A DNA stretch of 64,000 nt, from NCBI GenBank assembly GCA_008360975.2, contig CM039189.1, positions 7,134,056 to 7,198,055 of the forward strand, in the 5' to 3' direction. Every line of letters begins with the position of its first letter. Position 1 is the first letter of the stretch. The position numbers were made by a program, and so were the translations under genes. Below the pieces are notes generated by a model. The model saw nothing but the letters and a program-made list of their open reading frames with translations, did not search any database and was not told where the DNA came from. Source of the DNA: Lichenostomus cassidix (taxonomy: Eukaryota; Chordata; Aves; Passeriformes; Meliphagidae). Positions 39,597 to 49,800 of the stretch are shown in pieces.

Positions 39597-39990
39597 TGTC
39601 ACCTAGAGAGGACATTAATATGGGATACTCGAGTCAAAAGGGCCCAGATGCCTCCAACAGGATGCTGATTCGCCCCAGTCGAGCCTGGAGACACTTCAGA
39701 GACCAAGTCAGAGAAGTGGGTATTTGCTTTATTCGGTGCACCAGGTGTGTGGGGAATTCACACACTGGTACCTCCAAAGACACAGTGTTATAGGTAAAAT
39801 TAATGAATATTCATCACATTCCCTAGGATAGGAGTGGTTATACAAATTATTTCTCGTAAGTCATTAATATTATTCAGCAATTTCTTATGCTTGGCTTTAA
39901 AAGGAATCTTTTGCCCCCTTTTATCTTGATAACATTAAGGGAATCCACAAGGCCAGAACTGTTACCAGCCTCCAGCCCTGGATGGGCGCT
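39597..39990 (-). mobile_element. Probable solo LTR, avian ERVL-like (antisense)
   Basis: On the minus strand the segment has LTR layout: a U3-like part with a CTATAAC TATA-like box (about 39788-39794), then GAATTCCCCACACACCTGG, TGCACCGAATAAAGC with a poly(A) signal, then a short R/U5-like part containing GACTTGGTCTCTG. The block of CCCC, a short CA-rich spacer and TGCACC just before AATAAA is what I associate with avian ERVL LTRs. No gag, pol or env remains are adjacent, so it would be a solo LTR. The ends are approximate and I did not confirm a target-site duplication. It points away from SPATA6. Confidence 0.5.
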
Positions 39991-40097
39991 GTGCTGGTGG
40001 AAGGGGCAAAAGATCAAAGAAATAAGGATGGTTGAAGTGTAAATAGATTTGGGTTATCTATTTGACCACTCCTTTCTCAATGCAGATGAAATGCATC

Positions 40098-40122
40098 AAA
40101 AAAAAAAGAAAAAAAAAAAAAA
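40098..40122. repeat. A-rich tract
   Basis: An A-run with one G interruption, directly followed by GGTAAGC. It lies between the LTR-like segment and the CR1 fragment, in the repeat cluster upstream of SPATA6. Confidence 0.85.
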
Positions 40123-40309
40123 GGTAAGCATGGAAATCCAGTGCTTTTTAGCTATGCAAGCCTGGAGCTGCATAAACCTTGGTTGTGACCCCTCTGCTGA
40201 GGAGAAGGCCCTCTCTGCACCTTTCTGCAGGAGGCCCAAGTCCCTGTGGGGAGTGCCAGGATGAACCAGACAGAGGTCACGAGGAGGGAAGGTGGGAGAA
40301 CCTGAGAAG

Positions 40310-40600
40310 CTTGTGGGATGAGCAGGGATAAGGGACAGGATTAGCAACAGGATGAGAGGACGTGCTCTTAAACTGCACCGGGGGAGGTTTAGGTTGGAAA
40401 TCAGGAATAATTTCTTCACAGAAAGGGTGATTAAACACTGGGACGGGCAGGCCACGGCGGTGGTGGAGCCACAGTCCCTGGAAGTGTAGGAATAAAGACT
40501 GGACATGCCATTGTCTACTTGAGACAGTGCTGTACGGCCACAGGTTGGACTCGGTGATCTCAGAGAACTTTTTCGACCTAACTGAGTCTGTGAGGGTAAG
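40310..40600 (+). repeat. CR1 LINE 3' end abutting SPATA6 promoter
   Basis: The CR1 tail is clear: CAACAGGATGAGAGGACGTG, AAACTGCACCGGGGGAGG, TTTAGGTTGGAAATCAGGAA, then TTCTTCACAGAAAGGGTGAT. It is followed by GGTGGTGGAGCCAC, GTCCCTGGAAGTG, GGTTGGACTCGGTGATCTCA and CGACCTAACTGAGTCTGTGA. It ends about 250 bases before the SPATA6 ATG and runs straight into the CpG island. Its body is unusually CpG-rich, perhaps because it lies at an unmethylated promoter. Confidence 0.88.
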
Positions 40601-40780
40601 AGGCTCAGTGGAAAGCAGTGAGAGCTGGACGGGAAGGACACACCGGCGCTGTACGCAGGGCCGACAAACCCCTTCAGCCCTGTGTCGCCATGGCGGCAGA
40701 GGGGGGCGGAGCGGAGCGGGCACGGAGCGAAGCCGCCCCTGAGGAGGGCGGAGCGGCCGCCGCGGGCCGGACTCGCCCCG

Positions 40781-40794
40781 GTTGCCGTGACAAC
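40781..40794 (+). promoter_or_regulatory. RFX X-box in SPATA6 promoter
   Basis: GTTGCCGTGACAAC is an inverted-repeat X-box differing from the ideal GTTGCCATGGCAAC at two central positions. RFX factors (RFX2 and RFX3 in testis and ciliated cells) bind such sites close to start sites of ciliary and spermatid genes. It lies 57 bases upstream of the ATG, a typical position. Function is inferred from family knowledge. Confidence 0.65.
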
Positions 40795-40850
40795 GGCGTC
40801 GGCCGAGCCCGAGCGGCCCGGACCCGGCGGGCTCCGCCGCCCGCCCGCCC

Positions 40851-40898
40851 ATGCCGCGGAAAGCGCTGCGCTGCGTCCTGCAGCTGGAGCTCTGCTCG
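40851..40898 (+). CDS. SPATA6: SPATA6 exon 1 (start codon)
   Basis: Encodes MPRKALRCVLQLELCS, parallel to the start of human SPATA6 (MPK..ALQCALALEI.S). The donor GTGAGT begins at 40899, phase 0. The ATG is the first in this frame after the promoter and sits in a CpG-rich context. The strand begins the N-terminal domain, which is completed by exon 2. Confidence 0.88.
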
Positions 40899-43800
40899 GT
40901 GAGTGCCCGGGCCGCGCTCCCCGCCCGCCTCAGCCGGGCCGCGGCCGCCGGGAGAAGCCGCGTTTGCTCTTCCGGCATGGCTTCCCGCCCCGCTCTGCTC
41001 CGGCGGCCGCCGCCCCGCGCTGCCGCCCCGGGGGATGGTCTGGCGGGCTGCTCCGGGCCCTGCTGCCGAGCGGGGGCCGCGCTCCGTGTGGCACTCCAGC
41101 CCTTCTCTGGGGGCATCCCCCGGCAGCCGGGCCTTCAGCCGTGCTCCTCCACAGCTCCCGTCTTCCTGTGGAAAAGTTGTTTGTGTGTGGGATTGTTCGT
41201 CCCTGTGCCCCCGCCACCCCCCGCTGGTGTTAGCGGCAACCGTGCCGCTTTAGAGTTCTCATTTTCCTGTGGAAAATGTACTTTTTAGGAGCCACTGATT
41301 GTTGGGAAGCTGTATGATGTATGGTGTGGGGGAAGTCACTCTCGGGAAAAAAAAAGCCCAAAAACAAAACCAAAAGAAATGCCAGGAAAAAGCAGCTTGT
41401 GCACAGCCCTGTGAGGGGCAGGATGTGGCTCTGGGCAGCTCTGAAGTTGGGTGTTACATGGTGGGGAGTGAGGGCAGAAGGTGTGAAAGTGACAAGTTTT
41501 GACGTTAATCATGTTAGGATCGTTCTCTTTGCACTTTGAACAAAGTTTTCTGCTTATATCCGAGCTGGGAATACAGTAAGGTGCTGTATCATTCTCCTGA
41601 AAACTTTTCAGAAGTAGCTGTGTTAGACAGTGCCCTGTTACCCTGGAGATGTTGGCTTCACATGTCCTGGTTGCTGTAATCCAAAACAAGTGCTGAAGTA
41701 TATATAAGGCATACATATATTTCCTGCTGCTGAGAGGAAAACATGAGATGCCATCCATAAAATTCAAGTGCAGATCCAGGAAGTACATACTGGGAAATCG
41801 CCTGGGTATTCCTAGTTGCTTAGCTACCCTTGTTCCCAAACTCGAGTGGCTGCTCGGAAGCAGAGCTGTGGATTTCCACCCATGGATGGTGAGGGTGTCA
41901 CCCTGGCCGTGTTGCTCTGCTGTCTCAGCAGCTGGTGTTTGTCTCCACAGTGCCAACCTGCTTGCTTCCTGGAGCAGATCAGTGTGCTTTCCTTTTCTGT
42001 TCCCACTGGCTGTGAACTATTCCTGTGCCAGGAGAGAGTACGGGGAAGACATTTCCCCACGGTCAGGTTTTCATTTGTGGGGTATTTGTTATTTACGTGG
42101 CTCTCAAGGCTACAAATAAGAATGGAAAGTGACTGCTCTTACACAAATGTCAGTGCCGGCCTTTCACTTGAGAAATTTTTTCTTTCTTTGGTGTTTGCTC
42201 GCTTGATGTATTTTTTGGGCAGCAGTTCTTTCATTTCCCAATTGATCTTTGTCAGCTAAAGCAAGCTGGTTCTTTTGGTGGCACTTTGTGAGATGGACTC
42301 ACCAGCCTTCTGACCATCTTAGGGACGGGAGCTACTCTTCCACTTTAAATTTGCATTGATCAGGGTCAGAATAGAACCCTGCCTTCCAAATTGGATCTTG
42401 CTTTTGCCTTAGGTGATATAGGGAAAAAAAGTCCAGCTTTCATCCTATATATCTTATGAGTCAGGGTCATTAAAAATGTTAAAAGGCTTGAATCCCAGTA
42501 TATAGGGAGGAATGTTTTTAGTGGTAACCTCAGTGTGATGCCTCCTGGCTTTTGCACATTATTGATGCTGTTCTTTGGCCAGTTCTGTGCCACCTTTGAT
42601 ACTAATTCCTCCTCTACTAACTACTCTTATCTTTTTCATCATAAATAATAATTTCTCATAGCACTATATGATATCCTTTGTCCAGAAAACAGATTTTCAA
42701 GAAAATGTAGAATTTTGCTTGATTGATTTTTTATGGGATATGCCATGCTGGGCTTTTTTCTAGTGATGTCTACCTCCATATCTTTATTCTTTATTTTTGC
42801 ATATAAATATTTTGAGCAATGGGGTTATCATTTTTCAGATATCTCTTTCTGTCTCACATCATCCTTGCATTTGTTATTTTTCAGCAGATTCTACCTTCCC
42901 TGTTTTTGTTACATTTCGTTTAAGAAAATTACATTGTTTCACAACCTGGGTTGAAGATGATTTAGCCTCCCTGTAGCTTCTTCGTCCAGGCCCAGTGCAT
43001 ATTGAGTGACTGCTGTTTCCATAATTTAATTTTTTTAAGTTGTCCTTTTTCTCCTGTGTTAAATATCATTAAAACCAAGGCAAAATATTCAGTTGTGTTT
43101 GGGGCATAGATTTGCTAGCTTTCACAGCTTGGCTGATTTATGCTATATCCATTAATTCTCTCCTTATTTGTTTTATTTGTGACCAAAGTCTTGTCCAGAT
43201 TTCCAATCCATTTTCCTGCCCTTTTACAGTGCTCTGTATATTTCTCAACCCTCTTTGAAATCTGACCAGTTGTGTCAGAAGTTCTGTCCTCTTTGTTTTT
43301 CCCTTGCATTAGGCTACAGATGAGATTTACTCTCTTCAACTTAATGAAATTCCAAAATATTCTCCAACATGAGTCCACCAGCTCTTTGCTTTGTCTTGCT
43401 GGTAGTTTTCTTCATTCCTGAGAGGCTGCTTTTCTCAAATGGAAAGCCTTACTTAAAGGCTAAGGGGTTTTTTTGTTTGGTTTATCCTGCCATGGACTGT
43501 TTGTAATAAGTGCTGTAGAGGGTTGAGATCAGTAGAATTCTGTTCCTTTCCATGAGCTTAATTCAGTGATCTCTTTATGGCTATTTGGGATATCCCAACA
43601 CATTTTCCATCCTCCTGGGAATTTTTTAGGAGAGATGTCCAGGCTAACGCTGTCCTAGAAATTTCTCATAGTCCTCCAGGTCGCATGTGAGGTCAGTTAA
43701 TTGCAGCTCTGATATCCTTAGCTGATCCATAGATAACACTATTACAGTCTTTAAAATAGTCCCTCATCCTGCTGGAGCAGTTTACAGTCACACAAGAGCT

Positions 43801-46800
43801 TCAGTTTGTCTCCCAAACAGTATGCAGCTCTGCCTATTACAATTTAGGTGTCATGAACTGCAGATATGCATGTGCCATTCATTTTTGAAGCTGCTTTAAA
43901 GTTACATGGCCATGTAGATTTGGCGTTCTAGCCCAGGTAATGAATTGCAGTTTATCTCCAGGATAGTAGAATCACAAATTTTTACATGTGTTTGTAAGAA
44001 TTTGTTTTCTTTTTACAGGATAGCCAGAAAAAATGGCCCCTGTTGCTGGCAGTTTTGCCTATTCCAGAATCTTCAAATCTCTTATTTTTCTTCTCAGTAA
44101 ACAGACAAGCATTGATTGCCTTCTCTGAAGTGAGAAGCACAAAACCTCAGCCAAAAATGGTTGTAAATTCTACAAAAATGTCGAAGACAAAAGTGAGAAC
44201 TAAAGCTGAAATGACATGTAGTATGTAGTTTGAGGGATCTTGCCTTGTATGAATGAAATCTGTCTCTCTCACTCCTGTTCACACTTGCAACTTCATGAGT
44301 GTCATACAAGCTGTTTAATGCTTGACAGACTGTTTCAATTGGGTTTTCTATTTTTCTGGCACTTTTCTTTCAGATTTGAAGCCCTCATTTACATGGAGAA
44401 GAAACCTTTTATTTTCTTCGGATATTTATGAGTGGAAGGACTATTTTTTTACCTTACATTTTATGTGCAATGATCTATCACTCATTGTTTTCTTTTATTT
44501 CTTCCACCTGAAGCTGTTTTTCTGCTGTTTATGTAGTTTTCTTTTAAATCCAGTTAGAATTTCTCAACTAAAATGCTCACTTGGGAGTACGAGACTGTAA
44601 CCAAACCACTTATTTTAATTTCTATCACTCCGCTCCTTTGTCTTTCTACCTGACAATTGAAACTCTGAACACTTTCTCCAGAAGCCTTACACTGGAAGAC
44701 ACAACCTTATATTTCTAATACTGAGATAAAAAATTAGCACAAGACCTTAAGTGGAAGCTGTCAATTCTCTGTCTGGGAAATAGAATAAAACCATGTGGCT
44801 TGGAGAAAATAGCAAATAGTTTTTCAATGAGTTGTGTACATCCTTGCAATTAGCACATAAGGAAGAATGTCTGATGTTCATCAGAGATTTAAAAACAGAC
44901 CAATGTCTTACTTAAAGAATTTAAGAACTGTGCAGAGAAAGTTGAGAGATTTGTGGCAGTATGTGGCAGTCTAGGGAGAAGCCTTCCCTGCCTTGAGTTT
45001 AAAGATGGCCAGACTTCCCAGAGAAAGGAAGAAATGTGTCTGGTAGTAATGGAACAACAGTTGCTTTTTTTTAATTTACATACTAGAACACAAAGTTAAT
45101 ACAACATTTGCAAATAAACTCGCCCTTTCTGGTGGCTGCACAGAGTATGGATATCTAAGCACGTAAATTTACCAGCTTCTTTCTGTAGTTAGGCTAAAGT
45201 TTGGGTGAGGTTTTGTGTGTTGGCATCATGTAGACTTCATTCTACATGAGTCTTCCTATAGAAGATGATGATGTTTTGCACAGTCAGTGCATGGCTTTAA
45301 CTGTATTAACCTGGCCTTGGGCTTCAGTTTTGATTGAAGACAGTGGAGTGTGTTAATTTAAGCAAGAAGAATTTGTTCCTGATTATTTTTAAATGGTGAC
45401 TATTCTTCCTGGCCGTCTGTGCAAATATATTTGCTTTAGAGAAGAATTTTTTTTCTCTCTAGTCTGTTATATTCTGACTTTTAGAAATGAACCATTTCAG
45501 TCCTGACTGTTTCATTTTTATCTTGGAAACAGCCTTTACTTGTCTAGCTAAAGTTCAGTTTGTTTAATGAGTGTGTTACTCCTACAGATAACTTGTCCTG
45601 GAGTGCTACTGAAAGACAAACAGGAACTTTATCTCAGTGTCTTTGTACTTGGGCAGTACAGAAAAACTCGATGTGTCCCTGCAGTGTTTCCGCTCTTCTT
45701 TCAAGAAAAGCTACTATTTGAAAAGGTAAGATATGTCAAGAGCTGATACAACCCAAGTAAACCCCATCAAAAATTCTCTGCAAAACCCATGAGCACAAAG
45801 AATCATACTGAGGGTGGTGCAGTATTTTAACTCCTGCTTCTCTTCAGCACAGAGGAAGGGTGTGCCTGTATTAACCATACTGGGGCTTGAGAATTATGTG
45901 TGTACTAAAGATTCTAACATATGATGAGACTTTTTAGGTGTTTGTAGATTCTTTCATGAGCTGTCCTTCCTCAGTATCTGTTTTGCTGGCTTGGAAGGGA
46001 CTGAACGTTTTTGTTCTGAAAATTATGGCAAGGAGAAGAACAGAGACTGTACAATATAGGAGAGTCAACTTAATTTAGTAGAAAGATAAAATAGCAGCTC
46101 AAGCTTTTTTGGTGACATCTTACTCCCTTTGAGGTACTTTCTTCATGGTTTGTCACCAGAATTCCCAGATTGGTACTCTGGCCCTGTAATTTATAGTTGT
46201 TTATCACATATTCTGAGTCCCTACTAGCTTCATTATTAGTACCACAGGGATAATGAAACACAGTAGCTTACAGATATGATCTGGCTTCTTGACTACCTAT
46301 GAATAATAATACTTTGCCCTTTCCAGTTCTTTCCCTTTAAGCATTCCCCAGCACTTTGAAAACCAGGCTGAGTAAACTTCAGTGATGCTCTGGTGAAGGG
46401 GGTAAGAAACAAACAGTGATAATTTCACTACCTACTGAAGAGTACAAAAGAGCATCATTCTTTAAAGGCAAATGTATCACAAACTTCGGAAGGGGAATGT
46501 TCTGAATGCTGTTTTCAATGTAATGTAGGGGACCTCCATCCAGTGCAACTATTCCTTGCTGTCTGTTCACATGGGATTCAGATTAAAAAAACCTGAACAG
46601 GAGCCTGTCTATAAATTGTCACTTCAATGAACATGAAGCTTAAAGCATTACTAATAAATTAAAGAACATTCATCTATCAAAATTATAGAACATCAGCAAT
46701 TTATGTTTCTCTCTTGAAATTTTCTTAGATAGTACTTACCTCTACATCCTCCACTTTTCACAATAAAAAATTTTTGTAATTGAAATACAGAGATGTAGCT

Positions 46801-49800
46801 CTGTATGGATAGAATGTATATGAAAGAACTGCTGGCTTTCAATTAATTTGGTCATGTTCCAAATGATAATTTTAGTATATTTTTTTTTCAGTGGGGATAG
46901 GACCCTTGACAACCATCTTGGCAAGGAAGAGCACTGATTTTGGTTTTTTTTTTTCCCTTCTCTTTCCCCAGAGGTCCATCTGATTACTTTGACTATGCCA
47001 TTATTATTATTTTTTAATTTCTTTTTCAGGCATTTGCTGATATAGTTGATCCTGGAGACCTTGTGAAGTTACTGGAATGTAGGTTCTGGTTTATTGTATA
47101 CTATGTTGTATCCATTAATGTCATGCATGTATAGGCTCTAAAGATGTTTTGGAGGTTTAAAGTATGTGATAGTTTTTCTATCAGGAGCCTGTTCTCTGAA
47201 AAACTAGTGGGTAACCACTGTTATCCAACAAAATGCCTCTAGAAATACATGTTTCATGCTTTGGAACAGGAAAAGGGTAAAAAGTCATAAGTGATTGAAA
47301 GTCCAGCTGGTTATTTGGTTGTGGGTTCTTTTAAATGGTTGTTTATTTTATTAATTTTCAAATTACATAAGGATAAACCTCCAATTTTTGTAAAATTATT
47401 CATTTTTTAGGAAAATTATGTCTTGCCATGTGTGTATAATGAATTGTAGTGAGAAAGCACTGACCTGAACTCACACTGCAGGAAAATGCACCCTCACACT
47501 GGGAGTTATCTGAAAAGGGGGCAAAGCTTGCATAATCTTCTTTAAAAGAGGACAAACTTGGCAGCAGATAGAACTTACCAAGTTCTAAGTCAGATTTAGT
47601 GTTGTCATTTGTACCCTGCTAATGCCATTGTGTTCATGTGTGATATTTATGCAAGCTGTACTTCATTTTATCTTATTATTGGTGTGGTGGAAACAGTGCA
47701 GTGATGTACAGTGCTGAGAAGCTTAAATCAGTGATCTGTTTTTCTTGGGCTTTGACTATGGGAATTTTCATTTTAGTTTTTTTTTTAACTCATGAAAAAA
47801 CTTTTTTCCCTTCTAGTTGACACAGCAGTACTTGAACTAATACAGCTCATTCCTCCAGGTATTGTATCAGTCTTTTCATAAATTATGCAGTTTAATAGGT
47901 GAATTTCCAGGAGGACATTGCCCATTACAGCACAATCACTTTTTCCAGCATACAAACAACGTAGAAAGCTCTTCAACAAATAGTTCTCTGAATATAAAAT
48001 GTTAATAGATCAAGAGGATCTCATTCTTGGAAGAGAATAATAACTGAATATTGAAATGTACCATACTCAGGCTTAGGAAAGTGATAATATTTTAAAAATG
48101 GAAAATAAACTGAAATAATCTAGTGCATAATTATTAACTGCATCACAATTCACTTGCAGAGAGGCTGTCTGTGGAATTTCAGAGTGCATAATCTTGTTCT
48201 CAGAATGACACTTTTTCTTTCCATTTTAATGGTGACCATTGGGAAAACTCTTATCCTCACTATAAGTATTACAGGTCTTTTGGGATATGTGAAGATAATA
48301 AATAGCGATTTGTCATACTTCTGTTATTGGTTTGTGTGATTATAAAAATCTATTTTAATGAAATTCAAGTGTTCCCATGAATAATGTAAATCTGCATTTT
48401 ATTGGAAATAAAGTTAAGTTTTAAAGAGGACTCATTTGGAAACTGTGGTATTAAAAGCACTCTCTGTCACTTGTCCTTAGTACTTTCAAGGAAACTATTG
48501 CTTCTCTCAGGTGACTCACGAGACTGTTTGCTTGGAGAAATGTAGTGAATGGGGATATTTTTGTGGGAAGGTAGAAGATCTTTTATAAGCAATTTATTTT
48601 CAGGGCTCAGAGATAGCTGTGATACAGTCCAACATAAGCTAACAAGATGGCTGCAATAGCACAGGTTAATTTTTTTTAGAATATACATTTAGGGTTAAGC
48701 TCTGAAGAATTTTTTTAAAGTAGCAAGGCAGGAAATTGAGAAAATCTTGAAATCATTATTTTGATGTTGCTTCTGTTTCTTTCTTACTGCTACTATTACA
48801 ATTCTCTAATATGAAATGATAGTTTTTTGTAAGGGATTGGCTGCCATAAAATAATACTGCTTTTTTTTCTGTGGCATGGAAGGAAAAGAAAGGAAAAAAC
48901 TACTGAAAAGTAGTTTTCAGTAGTAGTGTCAAGAGAAAACTTCTCATTTGTCTGTTATAGAACAGTTAACACAACCTTTAATTTTTTCCAGTAACATTGA
49001 AACATAGTTTCATAGTAGATTCTGCACATTTTTGCTGCTGATTTAACTTGATGAGGTTATTTCTTAGTGTGATAGGAGCTTTAGAGCCGTGCTGTTAATT
49101 TGTAAAGAGCAAAATTTATCCTGGTTTCAACGTGGCTCTGTGTGTGGTGTCTGTGCTGTGTGGCTTCGTCTATTTTCCAATTAAAGTATGTATTTTCTTT
49201 TTAGTGGGAAAAGTTCTAGCTACATATGAAGAAAATACAAGAGATTTCCTGTTCCCTGACCCTAAGCTTACCCATGGGCGCCGTGGTTTAGAGCGTGAGA
49301 TTTTAATGAAGTGGTCCCTGTCTTTCAGGGTGAGTGAATGTCTGTGGATTGTATTTATGACACAGCCTGCTTCGCTGAAGAAACCCCTTGAACTGCTTCA
49401 AATGAAAAGCGATTACTTCTGACAGATTTTGCCATTTTAAGGTGTTGAATGTACAAATCCACAGTTGAACTTTGGGGGAAGTATAATCTTTTTTCAAAAT
49501 GCTTGAAGAAATTATTTAATGTGAAAAAGTTCGTTTCCACTTGGTTTGCAGTGTGGCACCGTGACATGTCTCCATTCAGTTTAATCTGTGCTGCAGCTGG
49601 TGGTTGAAAGGATGCAGGAGAAGATGGAGATGTCCTATTGACTTCATGGTTCTCATCAGATAAACCATGTAACCCTCCTTGGTCCCTCTCTGTAGAATTT
49701 TGGAACAACAGTTAATTGGCAGCATGAGTCCTATGAAATAATGCTAATTTTCTGGAGATAAGGGCTCAAGTACATATGAAATTAAAATTAATTCATTTCA

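Larger units (their letters stand above)
40620..41260 (+). promoter_or_regulatory. CpG island promoter of SPATA6
   Basis: GC content and CpG density rise sharply here relative to the AT-rich surroundings, and the island covers the SPATA6 start codon and first donor. GC-box-like elements are visible (GGGGCGG at 40703-40709 and GGGCGGAG at 40746-40753), plus a CCATGGCGGC YY1-like site at 40688-40697. No TATA box is evident, so start sites are probably dispersed. An upstream ATG at 40690 is out of frame with the main ATG and would matter only if transcription begins before it. Confidence 0.85.

Noticed and set aside
40690..40902. Upstream ATG and open frame overlapping the SPATA6 start
   Set aside because: Out of frame with SPATA6, GC-driven, and relevant only if transcription begins before 40690, which cannot be seen here.
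40277..41116. 279-codon open frame on the minus strand, the longest in the window
   Set aside because: It runs antisense through a CR1 fragment and the CpG island. High GC content removes stops by composition, and the protein is Pro/Arg/Ala-rich with no family resemblance. It is not PLPP6, the gene that would be expected if this were the SPATA6L locus.
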